Assembly: GCF_003390865.1 (NCBI RefSeq) | Contig: NZ_QMEJ01000005.1 | Coordinates: 1 to 64,000 of the forward strand | Source: Tropicimonas sp. IMCC34011 | GTDB taxonomy: Bacteria > Pseudomonadota > Alphaproteobacteria > Rhodobacterales > Rhodobacteraceae | DNA length: 64,000 bases | Reading direction: 5' to 3' | Shown here: in pieces, positions 18,517-30,400 of the stretch | How the letters are laid out: each line of letters opens with the position of its first letter | Numbering within the stretch: the stretch's first letter is position 1 | Translations under genes and position numbers: made by a program | The notes under the pieces: model-generated | Told to the model about the DNA's origin: nothing | The model's database searches: none | What the model saw: only the letters and a program-made list of their open reading frames with translations

Positions 18517-19443
18517 TCATACGGCGCAGACAAGGTCAGGTAGGAAGCGGCGGTTGCCTGCCCCCGCAACCAACACTAATTCCCCCATGTTATCAGTATC
18601 TTGGCGATGGGCCCCGCCGAGTGTCGCCGCTTTTGCGGTCGGCGACGGAGCTTCGCACCCTGTCGCGAGCTGAAGCAGAGCCGCAAGCGCGCCGTGCAGA
18701 TCGATGCTCAGGTCGCCATCAGCCTCAGGTGTCAGAACGATCCGCTCGACCAGGCCGCGTAGGGCGTCCTTCGCTGCCTCCATGCCGTCCGCGTCGCCAA
18801 GTCCCCGGATCAGTGCCCCGACGCGATCGCGGTAGGTCACGGCCATCCCCGGATGGTAGCGGAGAGGGGAGGGCGCGGTTGTCGCCGCCAGCTCCGCCTC
18901 GAGATCTCTGCGCCGGGCGTCGAGCGCGATCATCCGATCCTTCACCTGCTCTGCGGGCACGCCGGCCACGATCGCATCCACAAGTTTGCCATGATCGGCT
19001 CGCGTGCGGGCGAGGTCGCTTTCCAGGGCGCTCCGCCCCGCCAGGGACGCGGCCTGAAGCCGATTGCGTTCGGCGGCATATTCCCGGCAGAAGTCCTCGA
19101 CAAGGCCCGGATCCATAAGGTGGTGCTCCAGGGCATTCAGCACCCGGCTCTCCAGATCCACGCGCTTGATTGTCGCCATATTGCTGCAGATGGCGCGACC
19201 CTTGTTGCGTGCCTGCGAGCAGCCGAACGCGTCCTGGCTGACCTTGGCGAAGCCGCCGCCGCAGCAACCGCACCGCATCAGACCCGAGAACAGGAACTTT
19301 GGCCGACGCCGGTCCCAGACCGGGACGGATGTTCCTGCACAGACGAGAGTACGCTGCCGGCTGCGGACCGCCTGCCACAGCTCGTCCTCCACGATGCGCA
19401 ACTCGGGGATCTCCGTTACCTCCCACTCCTCCTCGGGGTTCAT
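18517..19443 (-). pseudogene. Large serine recombinase, N-terminus deleted
   Basis: About 308 residues remain: the end of the recombinase domain (EEEWEVTEIPELRIVEDELW), the zinc ribbon (RCGCCGGGF...GCS...ICSN), a coiled coil and a C-terminal domain. The whole resolvase domain with the catalytic serine is absent, because upstream sequence is replaced at 19444 by the tail of a relaxase gene. It cannot recombine DNA by itself. Its C-terminus reads VAGAG through the att core, parallel to the VAGVG of the intact recombinase, so both were designed for the same tRNA site. The two proteins are related but clearly not recent duplicates. Confidence 0.82.
18561..18572. repeat. Third copy of the att core
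   Basis: CCCCCGCAACCA is identical to the tRNA 3' end at 75-86 and to 55905-55916; the flanks differ on both sides. It lies inside the 3' end of the truncated recombinase, just as attL lies inside the 3' end of the intact one. Confidence 0.6.
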
Positions 19444-19444
19444 G

Positions 19445-19497
19445 CCCGAAGGACGTCGAGAAAGAGGCAAACGACATCACGCGTGATTGTGCATGTG
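19445..19497 (+). pseudogene. 3' tail of a relaxase gene
   Basis: From 19445 the sequence matches 8884-8936, the last codons of the intact relaxase, with one base lost near the stop. Similarity continues through the spacer into the thermonuclease copy. Confidence 0.7.
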
Positions 19498-19635
19498 AAG
19501 ACCTCGGCCGCGAGCGGTTAAAGTCTAAAGTCAATGCGTTCTCGATGCAGCGAGCGCCGCGGCGTTGCCGGACCGCCATTTACGTCCGAGCAAGCCGATG
19601 GGCATATGTCTGGCAGGCGAGAGAAAGGACATGGC

Positions 19636-20333
19636 ATGAGGACCAGTGACCGGATACCTTGGCGCGTCATCCTTCTCGCGGCCACGCTCAGCGGGGCACC
19701 ATCTGTTCCGTTTGCATCCGAGCGAGAGGGATCTGTGGCGACCGTGCCGAGGTCGACGACGGGGATGGCCTAAGGGTCGGGCCCATGGCAATCAGCATCC
19801 ACGGCATCGATGCTCCTGAGGCCGGGTAGATCGGCCGCGCCGGGAAAGGTGGCCACTGGGCCTGTGGCGTCCAGGTGATCGCGGCTCTCGACGCTATGAC
19901 CGGCAACCGTCAGGTCGTGTGCATCGCCGTGGATCGGGATGGCTATGGCCGCAACGGTGCGCGTTGTAGAGCCCATGGCGAAGACGTAGCCGAAGCTCTC
20001 GTCCGGGTCGGCCTCATCGGGCGTACCGCGAATACCGTTCCGACTACGTCGAGCTTGAGAACACGATCCGCAAACGCGGCCGCGGTATTCGGCGGGCGCC
20101 AGCCGAGCCGGCCTGGGAGTTTCGTGCCGACCGTTGGGGCCGAGCCGCCGCCACCGGGCCAGACGGATGCCCCGATCAAGGGCAACATCGCTAAGGACGA
20201 AGAGCGGATATACCACAGGCCATGGTCGTCGTGGTCCGCGCGGACCGAGAACAACCTGGCGGGGAGGAACGCTGGTTCTGCGACGAAGCGGAGGCGGTCG
20301 CCGCCGGGTGGGCGCGGCGTGCGAGAGCGGTAA
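19636..20333 (+). pseudogene. Thermonuclease pseudogene
   Basis: A degenerate copy of the gene at 9105-9812. The start MRTSDRIPWRVILLAATLSG is intact with AAAGGA upstream. A deletion of about ten bases near 19749 then shifts the frame, and further stops and indels follow (for example TAG near 19827). The C-terminal motif IKGNIA and the region before the stop are still readable in other frames. It is not functional. Confidence 0.82.
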
Positions 20334-20488
20334 GTCACCGAGCCATTCGACGCTGCGAGCGGCCCATCACCTGACCGAATGGATCGTGTCGCCCGGCCGG
20401 CGCGGCCAGAGCAAGTCGGGGTATTTTTCGTGAACCCGACAGGCGGCCGGGTGGGCGCGGCGGCTTGCGCATTGGTTGGCGGTCTTGA

Positions 20489-21199
20489 TCATCTTCCGGC
20501 GTAGATCGCAGCAGCCTGTGTCCGTGACCGGACATTCAGTTTCGACATGATTTCGCGCAGGTGGTAATCTACTGTGCGTCGGTTCTTGCTGAGAATGACG
20601 GCAATCTCAAGGTTGGTCTTGCCTTGCGAAACCCAGTCCAGAATCTCCAGCTGGAGGGAGGACAACTGCTTTAATCCCAAAAGTTGGTTGGATGGGAGGA
20701 GCGATTGTTCCTTCAGGCCTGAAAGGCGGGCCATCGCGATATGGCCAAGGATAGCAGTTGCGCTCACGGAATCGGGTGTCAATTTCTCAGGGTCAAGCGC
20801 GAGCAGCGTCATCGCGGAAAGCCGATCGGGATCATATCGCAGGGGCACGGTAATGCCTCCGGCAATGCCCTGGCTGGCGACGTACTCGGCATATTCTTGA
20901 TGGTAGCCGCCCCAGTCCAGAGTGTGCCACGCGAACGCGCTTTTCGCTTCTACAGAGATTGCGATTAGCGGATCCCGGTGCGCCCATTCGCCGCGGGCAT
21001 ATTCTTCCAGCTGTTCGGCCGTCCACGTGGTCATCGTCGGGGCCTCCATGAACTCCCGGCGATGCGTCTTGTCGATGCTGATGTTGTAGGAAACGAACCC
21101 CAGGTCTCGTGTCTCCTTGGTCAGCGCGTCCTGCAGCTCAGGCTTGGATGTTGCTGACATCAAGCGCGGGAGCGCTTCTGCTAGAGCTTTCAACATCAT
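20489..21199 (-). CDS. LuxR-family quorum-sensing-type regulator
   Basis: A 236-aa regulator with an autoinducer-binding domain (about 15-165) and a LuxR-type HTH (about 170-235). Conserved ligand-pocket features are visible: W and Y in TWTAEQLEEYARGEW, the Asp-Pro pair in HRDPLI, and W in FAWHTL. The HTH reads LQLEILDWVSQGKTNLEIA then RRTVDYHLREIMSKL. GGAGG lies just before the tandem ATGs. No luxI-like synthase is in the window, so it may be a solo receptor for signals made elsewhere. It is divergent from the giant adhesin operon, which makes control of adhesion by cell density a reasonable hypothesis. Confidence 0.87.
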   Translation of the reverse strand: MMLKALAEALPRLMSATSKPELQDALTKETRDLGFVSYNISIDKTHRREFMEAPTMTTWTAEQLEEYARGEWAHRDPLIAISVEAKSAFAWHTLDWGGYHQEYAEYVASQGIAGGITVPLRYDPDRLSAMTLLALDPEKLTPDSVSATAILGHIAMARLSGLKEQSLLPSNQLLGLKQLSSLQLEILDWVSQGKTNLEIAVILSKNRRTVDYHLREIMSKLNVRSRTQAAAIYAGR

Positions 21200-21296
21200 G
21201 GCCTCCCCATTCCCAGGCCGTTCGGCCGGTTCCCCGGATCATTGAGCATCCGAAGCCCGGTGGTCATCCACCAGCTTTCCTCCGGCATAATTCGCG

Positions 21297-21339
21297 GCCG
21301 GCTGCAACTAGTATTTTTGCCAGTTGCAGCCGGCTTTTT
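21297..21339 (+). terminator. Strong intrinsic terminator with no gene before it
   Basis: Arms GCCGGCTGCAACT (21297-21309) and AGTTGCAGCCGGC (21322-21334) form a perfect 13-bp stem with a 12-nt loop, followed by TTTTT. It points to the right, but no plus-strand gene lies between the luxR start (21199) and here. The adhesin begins 130 bp downstream. It may end a small RNA or act as a transcription attenuator in the adhesin leader. Confidence 0.75.
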
Positions 21340-21469
21340 GTTGTTCCAGCCCAAGACCTTACTGTAAGTCCGCCGAGCGCCGTTTGCGGCAGGTTCAAGT
21401 GTTCAAAGTTCCCATTTCTGGTCGGATCAACTTCGTCGGTGGGGCTAAAAAAGAGGGGCGGGCTCCATC

Positions 21470-24400
21470 ATGCGGATGACTCTGTTTTCGAAAGCTCAGG
21501 GCGGCAAGTCTCGCGACCTGGACGGCAGCGTCGTGCAACTGGAAGAGCCGTCTGTCGTGCAGCTTCAGATCGGTCCCGAAGACGTGGCCCGATTCGACCG
21601 CGATGGAAGTGACCTCGTGCTCGTCCTGAAGGACGGCTCCATGCTTCGGCTGGTCAATTTCTTCGTCGTCACCGAGGAGGGGCGGCACGACCTGACTTTC
21701 GTCGACGAGCACGGTGTCAATTGGTGGGGCCAGTATGGCGAGGTCTGGGACGGCTTCGACATTGCGGAGATCGAGCAGATAAACGCATTCGCGCCGTACA
21801 TCGCCCCGGGCCTCGGCCTGTTGGGTGCGGGGGTGGCCGCGGCCGCACTTGCCTATGACCCGAACTCGCCGCCCGACGTGACCCCCGACAGCCGGGTCAC
21901 CGAAGAGGATACCCCCGTCGAAGGCGTGGTGATCGCGACGGACGAAGACGATGACACCCTGTCCTACGAGGTGACCACGCAGCCAAAGAACGGCACCGTG
22001 GTGATGAACCCCGAGACCGGCGAATATACCTACACGCCGGGCCCGGACTACAACGGCCCCGACAGCTTCAAGGTGACTGTCTCTGACGGCAACGGAGAGT
22101 CCAAGACCGTCACAGTGGACATCACGGTCACCCCGGTTAACGACGCCCCCGTTGCGACGCCCGACAGCCAGGAGACCCCCGAGGATACCCCTGTCGATGG
22201 TCAGGTGACGGCCGAGGACGTTGATGGCGATACGCTGGCCTTCGAGGTCACGGACGGTCCCGCCAACGGGACGGTAGAGATCGATCCCGAGACCGGCGAA
22301 TACACCTACACGCCGGGCCCGGACTACAACGGCGATGACAGCTTCGACATCACCGTCACCGACGGCAACGGCGGCTCCGATACCGTGACGGTCAAGATCA
22401 CGGTCACCCCGGTTAACGACGCCCCCGTTGCGACGCCCGACAGCCAGGAGACCCCTGAGGATACCCCTGTCGATGGTCAGGTGACGGCCGAGGACGTTGA
22501 TGGCGATACGCTGGCCTTCGAGGTCACGGAGGGTCCCGCCAACGGAACGGTCGAGATCGATCCCGAGACCGGCGAATACACCTACACGCCGGGCCAGGAC
22601 TACAACGGCGAGGACAGCTTCGACGTCACCGTCACCGACGGCAACGGCGGCTCTGACACCGTGACGGTCGAGATCACGGTCACCCCGGTTAACGACGCCC
22701 CCGTTGCGACGCCCGACAGCCAGGAGACCCCCGAGGATACCCCTGTCGATGGCCAGGTGACGGCCGAGGATGTCGACGGCGATACGCTGGCCTTCGAGGT
22801 CACGGACGGTCCCGCCAACGGGACGGTCGAGATCGACCCCGAGACCGGCGAATACACCTACACGCCGGGCCAGGACTACAACGGCGAGGACAGCTTCGAC
22901 GTCACCGTCACCGACGGCAACGGCGGCTCTGACACCGTGACGGTCGAGATCACCGTGACCCCGGTCAATGATCCGGCCACCATCAGCGGCGACTTGACCG
23001 GCGCGGTCGAGGAGGCCGGCGGGGTGGACAACGGCACGCCCGGTACTCAGACGGCCAGTGGCACTGCCTCCGTCACCGACGTAGACGAGGGGGAATCCTT
23101 TTTCCGTGAGCCGGACAGCCTCGAGGGGACCTACGGCACGTTCACCTTCAATGCCGAAAACGGCGCATGGACCTACACTCTCGACGACACGCGCCCGGCG
23201 ACAGAGGCGCTGGCCGACGGCCAGGAAGTCACCGACACCCTCAACGTCACCAGCCTCGACGGCACCGCCACCGAGACGATCACCGTTACCGTAACCGGCC
23301 AGAATGACAGCGCTCAGGTGACCGACGACACCGGCGCCGTGACCGAGGACAGCGGCCTCGACGATGGAATGCTCACCACCTCCGGCTCCATCGAGGTTAC
23401 CGACAAGGATACCGGCGAGGCCGAACTGGCTCCTGCAGAAAGCAGCTTCGTGAGCGGCAGCCACGGAGGCAGCTCGTCTCTGGGCACGCTGACCGTCAAC
23501 GCCGATGGCACCTGGTCCTACCAGATCGGCAACAGCCTAACCGAGGTCCAGTCACTCCCCGAGGACGGGACCCTGACCGAGACCTTCATCGTCACATCTG
23601 CCGATGGGACCGCCACCGGCACGATCATCGTCACTGTGACCGGCACCAACGACGACCCGGTGATCTCTGGCGCGGCGACCGGCACGGTGACCGAGGACGG
23701 GACGAGTCCGGCAACCGGCATCCTCGAAGTCGATGACATCGACATCGGCGACACCCACACCTGGGCGGTGACCGAGAACGGTGAATACGGCACACTGATT
23801 CTCCCCGGTTCGGACGGGAGCTGGAGCTACACGCTCGACAACTCCAACGCGGCGGTCCAGGCGCTGGCCGAGGGCGAAACCATGACCGACGAGGTGACCG
23901 TCCGGGTCAGCGACAACAACGGCGGCTTTTCCGAGCAGGTTGTGAGCATCACCATCACCGGCACCAACGACGCGCCGGTGATCGACGAAGCAGGCTCCGA
24001 CCTGACCGGATCGGTGACCGAGCTGGCCGACGGCGACGAGAACGAGAACGCCTTCGAGCACAGCACCTCCGGCACGATCACCGCCAGCGACGTCGACAAT
24101 GCCGGCGTCCTGAGCGCGTCCGTCGCGCCGAGCGAGGGGGCCACGAACTACCTCGGGACCTTCACGGTGGGTGAGGTCGATCCGACGACCGGCGAGGCAG
24201 AGTGGACCTTCACGGTCGATGACGAGGACCTCGACAGCCTGGGCGCCGACGCGGTGCTGACCCAGACCTATGACGTGACCATCGAAGACGACAATGGCGG
24301 CAGCGACGTGGTGTCCGTCACCGTCACCGTGAACGGCACCAACGACCAGCCGCTCCCGACCGATGACGCCTCGATCATCGGAATGGACGATGTGGCCATC

Positions 24401-27400
24401 CTCGACGTGCTGGAAAACGACACCGACGTCGATGCCGGCGAAACCGAGACCCTTCAGGTCACCGTCGTCGACGGCCAGGAGATTGCGCCGGGCGGCACCA
24501 TCACCCTTCAGAGCGGCAATGGCACCGTGTCGCTCTCTGGGCGGGGGGAGCTGAGCTTCACTCCCGCCGGGGGTCTCACCGGCCAGGTCACCATCGGCTA
24601 CACCGTCGACGACGGCAGCGGGACGGGCAATTCCAGCGCCTCGGCCGACTGGGTCGTCAACGTGGCAGGGGTCGCAATTTCCGACAACGCCGGCCCGGGC
24701 GGCGAGGCCCCGGGGGACGGCGTCCTTGCTTCCGTCGACGACCTGACGGCGGTCGAGATCGAAGGCTTTGCCGCCGTGGGCGGCTCCGTCAACTCGATCG
24801 TGATTACCGACGGCAATGGCGGCAGCGTTACCCTGACCGACGTTCCCGTCGACGCCGACGGCACCTATTCGATCACTGCCGACCTGAGCGAGCTGGACAA
24901 CGGCACCCTGACGGTCACCGCGAGCGTTGAGGATCGCAGCGGCAACCCCGCCACGACCACCGACACCATCCTCCTCGACACCGTGACGGAGGTCACCATC
25001 GACCCGATCCTGATCGAGGACGGCGAGGCTCCGGTTATCACCGGCACCGCCGAGGAGGGCAGCACCGTCATCGTCAATGTCAACGGTACGGACCGTACGG
25101 CCGATGTCGATGCGTCGGGCAACTGGAGCCTGACCCTGCCGGGCCCGATCACCGAGGACGAGGTCACCGTGACTGCCACCTCGACGGATGCGTATGGCAA
25201 CGTCGACACCGATGAGCGTACGGTCAGCGACTTGTCCGCCACTGACGAGGACGCGAGCGAAGGTCCCGATATCCTCGTCGCCGAATCCGCCCTCGAGGGC
25301 GGCAGCGACGAAGGCAGCGGCGCCGATGCGGCCGAGTCCACCTTCACCCTCGGCGGTGACCTCGAGGACCTCGCATCCGTCGTCATCGGCGGCACCGTCT
25401 CGAACGGCGCCCTGTCCGGCGGCACCACCTTCACGATCGAAGAGCTGCAGGCCATCGTAACTGACGGCCCCCTCGATCCGGTGACCACGGAATACGGCAC
25501 CCTGACCATCACCGGCTTCGACAGCGATACCGGAGTGGTAAGCTACACCTACGCCCTCAGTGGCAACACCGAGGACCATACCGACGAGAGCGCGAACGAC
25601 GTCGTCACCGAGACGGTCGGCATCGCGGTGATCGAGGAGGACGGCGACACTCGGGTCGACCGGCTCACCGTTGGCGTCCTCGACGACGCGCCCGAAACCC
25701 CGGTCGACGATCCGGCCTTGACGGTGGTCGAAGGGGGCGTGGCTATCGGCTCCGCCACCGCCGGCGGAGCCAACCTCCTGGCCAACGACACGCTCGGCGC
25801 GGACGGCGGACGGGTTAACACCGTCTTCTACACAGACCGGAATGGCGATCCGGCCGAGGTGACGCTGGCCGAAGGCGGCACCGAGGAGGTCGACACCCGG
25901 TACGGCACCCTCACCGTCAGCAGCGACGGCACCTGGAGCTACGAGCCCCTGTCCTCCGTGGACCACGAGTTGCCGGACAACGACGACAGTCTTCAGGACA
26001 ACTTCACCTACAACACCATCGATGCGGACGGCGACGTCTCGCCCGGGGTCGGGGCCCAGCCGATCGCGGTTCTCGACACCGTGCCAGAGTTCGGTACCCC
26101 CGAGAACGCCGAGGTGGATGAGGCGAACCTCGCTTCGGGCACCGACCCCGACGGCGCCGAGCTGTCCCGGTCCGGCAGCCTGAACCTGGCTCCCGGCCAG
26201 GACGGCTTCGGAGTTCAATTGACCACCGACAGCGCCCCCGCGGGCCTGACCTCGGGTGGTGACCCCATCCGCTACACCCTGTCCGAGGACGGGCTGACCC
26301 TGACCGCCGACACGGGCGAGGGGACCGATCCGGTCTTCACCGTCACCATCACCGATCCGGCCAACGCCGACGCTGGCTACACCTTCGACCTGCTCCGCCC
26401 GCTCGATCACACCGGGGGCAGCTCCCTCGACCTGGTCTTCGGAGTTGAGGTCACCGACGAGGACGGCGACACCGACCAGGCCCAGTTCACCGTCGCGGTC
26501 GGCGACGATGCGCCCGCCTCGACCATCGAGCGGACCGTGGACGAGGACAGCAGCGGCTTCACCGTCAACACCTCGGCCGACGCCAATGCCGCCAATACCA
26601 GCATCTCGCAGGGCGGCACGCCTCTGACCGGGACCACCGACCCCGAGACCGGTGAGGTCGTCTACGACAGCGAGCACGGCACCGTGACCATCGCCCCGGA
26701 CGGCAGCGTCAGCTACGTGCCCGCCCCGGACTTCAGCGGGGAAGAGGTCTTCGAGATCGTCACCCAGGACGACCAGGCAACGCCCTCGACAATCACCGTG
26801 ACGGCCAATGTCACCCCCGTGGCCGACGCCGCCGAGGTGACGGTGGACGACGACCGGATCGGCACCGTCGAGGATACGGCGGTCGCTCTCGGGCTGAACG
26901 CTCCGGTCATCACCGACGACGGGACGGGGACCGGCAACAACGCCCGGCCCGAACGGATCGGCGCCATCACCTTGTCCGGCCTGCCCGAAGGGGCAATCCT
27001 CGGCTGGGCCGGCCAGACCTTGACCGTGGACGCCAGCGGCGAGGTCACGATCGAGCTGACCGACCCGGGCCTTTCGGTCACCGGGCTGGACGCGGACATC
27101 AGCATGACCGCCGCCGAGTTCGAGACGCTTGAAGTGACACCGCCGGCCAACAGCTCCGCCAACTTCGACGTGACCTACGACGTTACCAGCTACGAGGTGG
27201 ACGAGACCGGCGCTGTCCTCGTGGCCGAGGGCGCCGAGAGCAGCGATACGGTCAGAGTCTTCGTGCAGGCGGCGACCGACCCCGCCACCTTGACCTACGA
27301 CACCGGCGTCGATGCCTCTGCGGTCGAGAACGCGACGAGCATCGTCTATTCCGGCACCGGCGGGAACACCGTGGCCGAGGTCACCGTGGCCGAGGATACG

Positions 27401-30400
27401 GTCGTCGACCTCGCCGATGTCCTCGCCGCCAGCTTTGCCGACCTCGACGGCAGCGAGAAGCGGTCGATCACCATCTCCAACGGCTCGGGCGAGCCCATCG
27501 TGGTGAACGGCCAGACCGTCGCGGCAGGGGGCAGTATAACGCTCGGGGGCGGCAGCCTGTCCACCTCCACCACCGGCTTCCCGAAAATCGAGATCGGGGG
27601 CACCTCCGATTTCGCAGGTGACCTCGACAACATCACCGTGACGTTGAACGCGCGGGATCAGGATGCTGACGGCTACCTCGACGGGGGCACCCCGACCCGA
27701 CGCAGGGTGCCGGGCCTGCCCGAAGCCGACGACTCCGACAACTCGGTGACGCTGAACCTGCGGGTGACGCCGGTCGCCGACGACGTGATCGTCGCGGACG
27801 TGACCACCGAAGAGGACACGCCTGCGAACTTCCTCTCCGGAGTGCGTCTCGGCGATACCAGCGGCGGGGCCGCGGAGGGCGGGTCCGAGATCATCACCGC
27901 TATCTCCTTCGACATCCCCGAAGGTTGGGTGGTGACGGAATCGGATGTCTCGAACGGCGCCACCGCCGACATCACCGAGGTCGACGGCACCTACACCATC
28001 ACCTTCACCGGCGGCACAGAGGCGGAGCGCGAGCAGTACCTCGACGGCTTCACCATCACACCACCCGCCCATGACAGCGGCGACGCGACGATCACCCTGC
28101 GGGTATCGAGCGTCGACGAGGCCGAGGTCGGCGGCGGGGCGGTCACCGACACGGTGACCGAGGCCGAACACGACGTAACCATCACGGTGACGCCCGTGGC
28201 CGAACAGGTGGGCGTGGATTCCGATGGCGATGGCACTATCGACCTGACGATGACGCCGGGGGTCGAGTACAGCTCGGCCGCCCTCGAAGACACCTGGTTC
28301 GATCTCAACAGCGACGGCTTCGAGCTTCAGGCCGGCTGGACGAACCAGGATGCGGAGGAAGAGACCTTCGCCCGCCTGACCCCCGAACTGATCGAAGGGG
28401 ATGGCAGCGCGGCGGATGCCACGGGCTCAATGTTCCAATGGGTTGAAGGCGGCGCCACGAAGACCGCGATCTTCGACGGGGCCACTCCCATCGACGTGCC
28501 CGTCGACTCCCTGGGGTCTCTCCAGTTCAAGGCCGCCGAGGACTTCTCGGGCGCCTTCCGCATCCGCGTGCAGGCCTACACGGTCGACGAGGATGATGAC
28601 GGCGGCACCACAGTCGAGGCGGTGAGCGGCGAGGCCTTCCTCGAGAACCTCGTGGTCGAACCCGTCGCGGACGAGGTCACGCTCGCCCTCGGAGCCCGCG
28701 CCCGCGGGAACGAGGATACGGACATCCCGCTCAACATTCGTCCCACCAGCTCGGACCCGTCGGAAACCTTCGACGTCACCATCGATGATATCCCCGAAGG
28801 ATCCGTCCTGACGTATGACGGTACCGTGCTGACCGTTATGGGCGGCTCCGTCACGATCACGGACTTCGACGCCGGCCTGCCGCTGACCCTGCGCCCGCCG
28901 TTCGACAGCAACGAAGACTTCATCCTTGAGGTCTCGGCGCAGTCCGTCGACCGGGTGACCATCGACGATGTCGAATATGTTGATCGCTCCGAGGTGGAGA
29001 GCCTGTCGATCAACGTTCAGGTGCGCGGCGTCGCCGACCCGGCCATCGTCGAGCTGACCCCGCAGACCTACGAGGAACAGGCGATCGACAGCGGCACCGA
29101 GACCATCGCGCTGACCGACCTCGTCTCCGTCGCGCTCGGCGACGCCGACGGCTCCGAGATGCTGACGGTGCGGGTGACAGGCCTGCCCGAAGGCTTCGGC
29201 CTGACCCAAGGCACCCTGACGACGGGGACCGACGAGTCTGGCGAGGATCGGATCTGGATCCTGCGGGCTGCCCAGCTGGACACGGTCGAAATCACCGTGC
29301 CGCAGAACTTCAGCGGCGAGGTGACCTTCGGCGTCTCTCCGGTCACGACCGAGAACGACGGCGCCTCCCGGACCGGGGCGCAGGTGCCTGTCACCTTCAC
29401 GGTCGAACCTTCGCCCGAGGCGACGGTCACCACCGCGGCTTCCATCGTAGAGGACCGGCTGCAAAGCCTGAACTTCGGCATCGTCCCTCAGAACGGCGAT
29501 ACCGACGAGGTGATCGAGGCGGTCCGCATCGCAGTGGCCCAGACCGTGGGGAAGGACTTCACGCTCTACGTGGCCGGCGAGCCGATCAGCAACCTGACGC
29601 CGGTCAATGACGGCGGGACGGCCTACTACGAGCTGACGCCCGAACAGGCCGAAACGCTCGCCGCCCTGGGGGCGGAGAACCTTGACGGCGATCTCGGCAG
29701 CTTCGAGCTGGAATATCGGATAACCGATCCGGGGGACGGGACCGTGGATCCGGTGACCAGCGACTGGCAGTCCTCCACCTTCGAGATCACCGGCACGCCC
29801 GCGACCGACCAGCCTGACCTGACGCTCAGCGGCTTCGCCCTCGCCGGTGGCAACGGCACGGTGGACGGGGGCGACATCACCGTGACCGCCCCCGGCGAAC
29901 AGGTCACGATGACGCTCAACGTGGGCGCCGCCGACACCGATGGCAGCGAGCATGTCGTCCGGGTCATCCTCGACAACGTCCCGGAGGGCGTGACCGTCGA
30001 GGACGCCGAACTGGTGGGGCAGGGCAGGTGGCTGCTGATCTACGAAAACGTGGACGCCCTGCCGATCAACGACGCAGGCGGTCTTGACCTGCCGGTCGTG
30101 CTCAGCGTCGGCAGCGCCGCCGGCGACCGGGACAACGTGCCGATCTCGGTCACCGTCCAGACGCAAGACCGGGGCGACCGGCCTGACTCTCCGGCGGCTG
30201 TTCTTCAGGACAGCGCAACCTGGACCCTGACCACCGACTTCTCCGCCCAGGAAGGCGGAGAGCCGCCGGCGATCGAGGCTTGGGCGTACAACGATGCCGC
30301 CGCGACCGAGGATCTGCCCTTCACGCTGAACAGCGTGGTGACCGGCACGATCACCGTGTCCGACCCTGCCGCAAGCGTCCTGACCGTGACCATCACGGAC

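Larger units (their letters stand above)
18561..20333. mobile_element. Decayed second integrative element
   Basis: Reading left to right: the 12-bp att core, a leftward recombinase without its catalytic domain, the last 50 bases of a relaxase, and a frameshifted thermonuclease. This order is the same as in the intact element at 75-9812, with everything between recombinase and relaxase tail deleted. The junction is at about 19444. It is best explained as an earlier or later insertion at the same tRNA that has since collapsed. Confidence 0.7.

Noticed and set aside
21216-21227. GGCCG-TT-CGGCC dyad upstream of the luxR gene as a lux box
   Set aside because: Lux boxes are about 20 bp with a different consensus; a 5-bp GC dyad is too common in this DNA to call.
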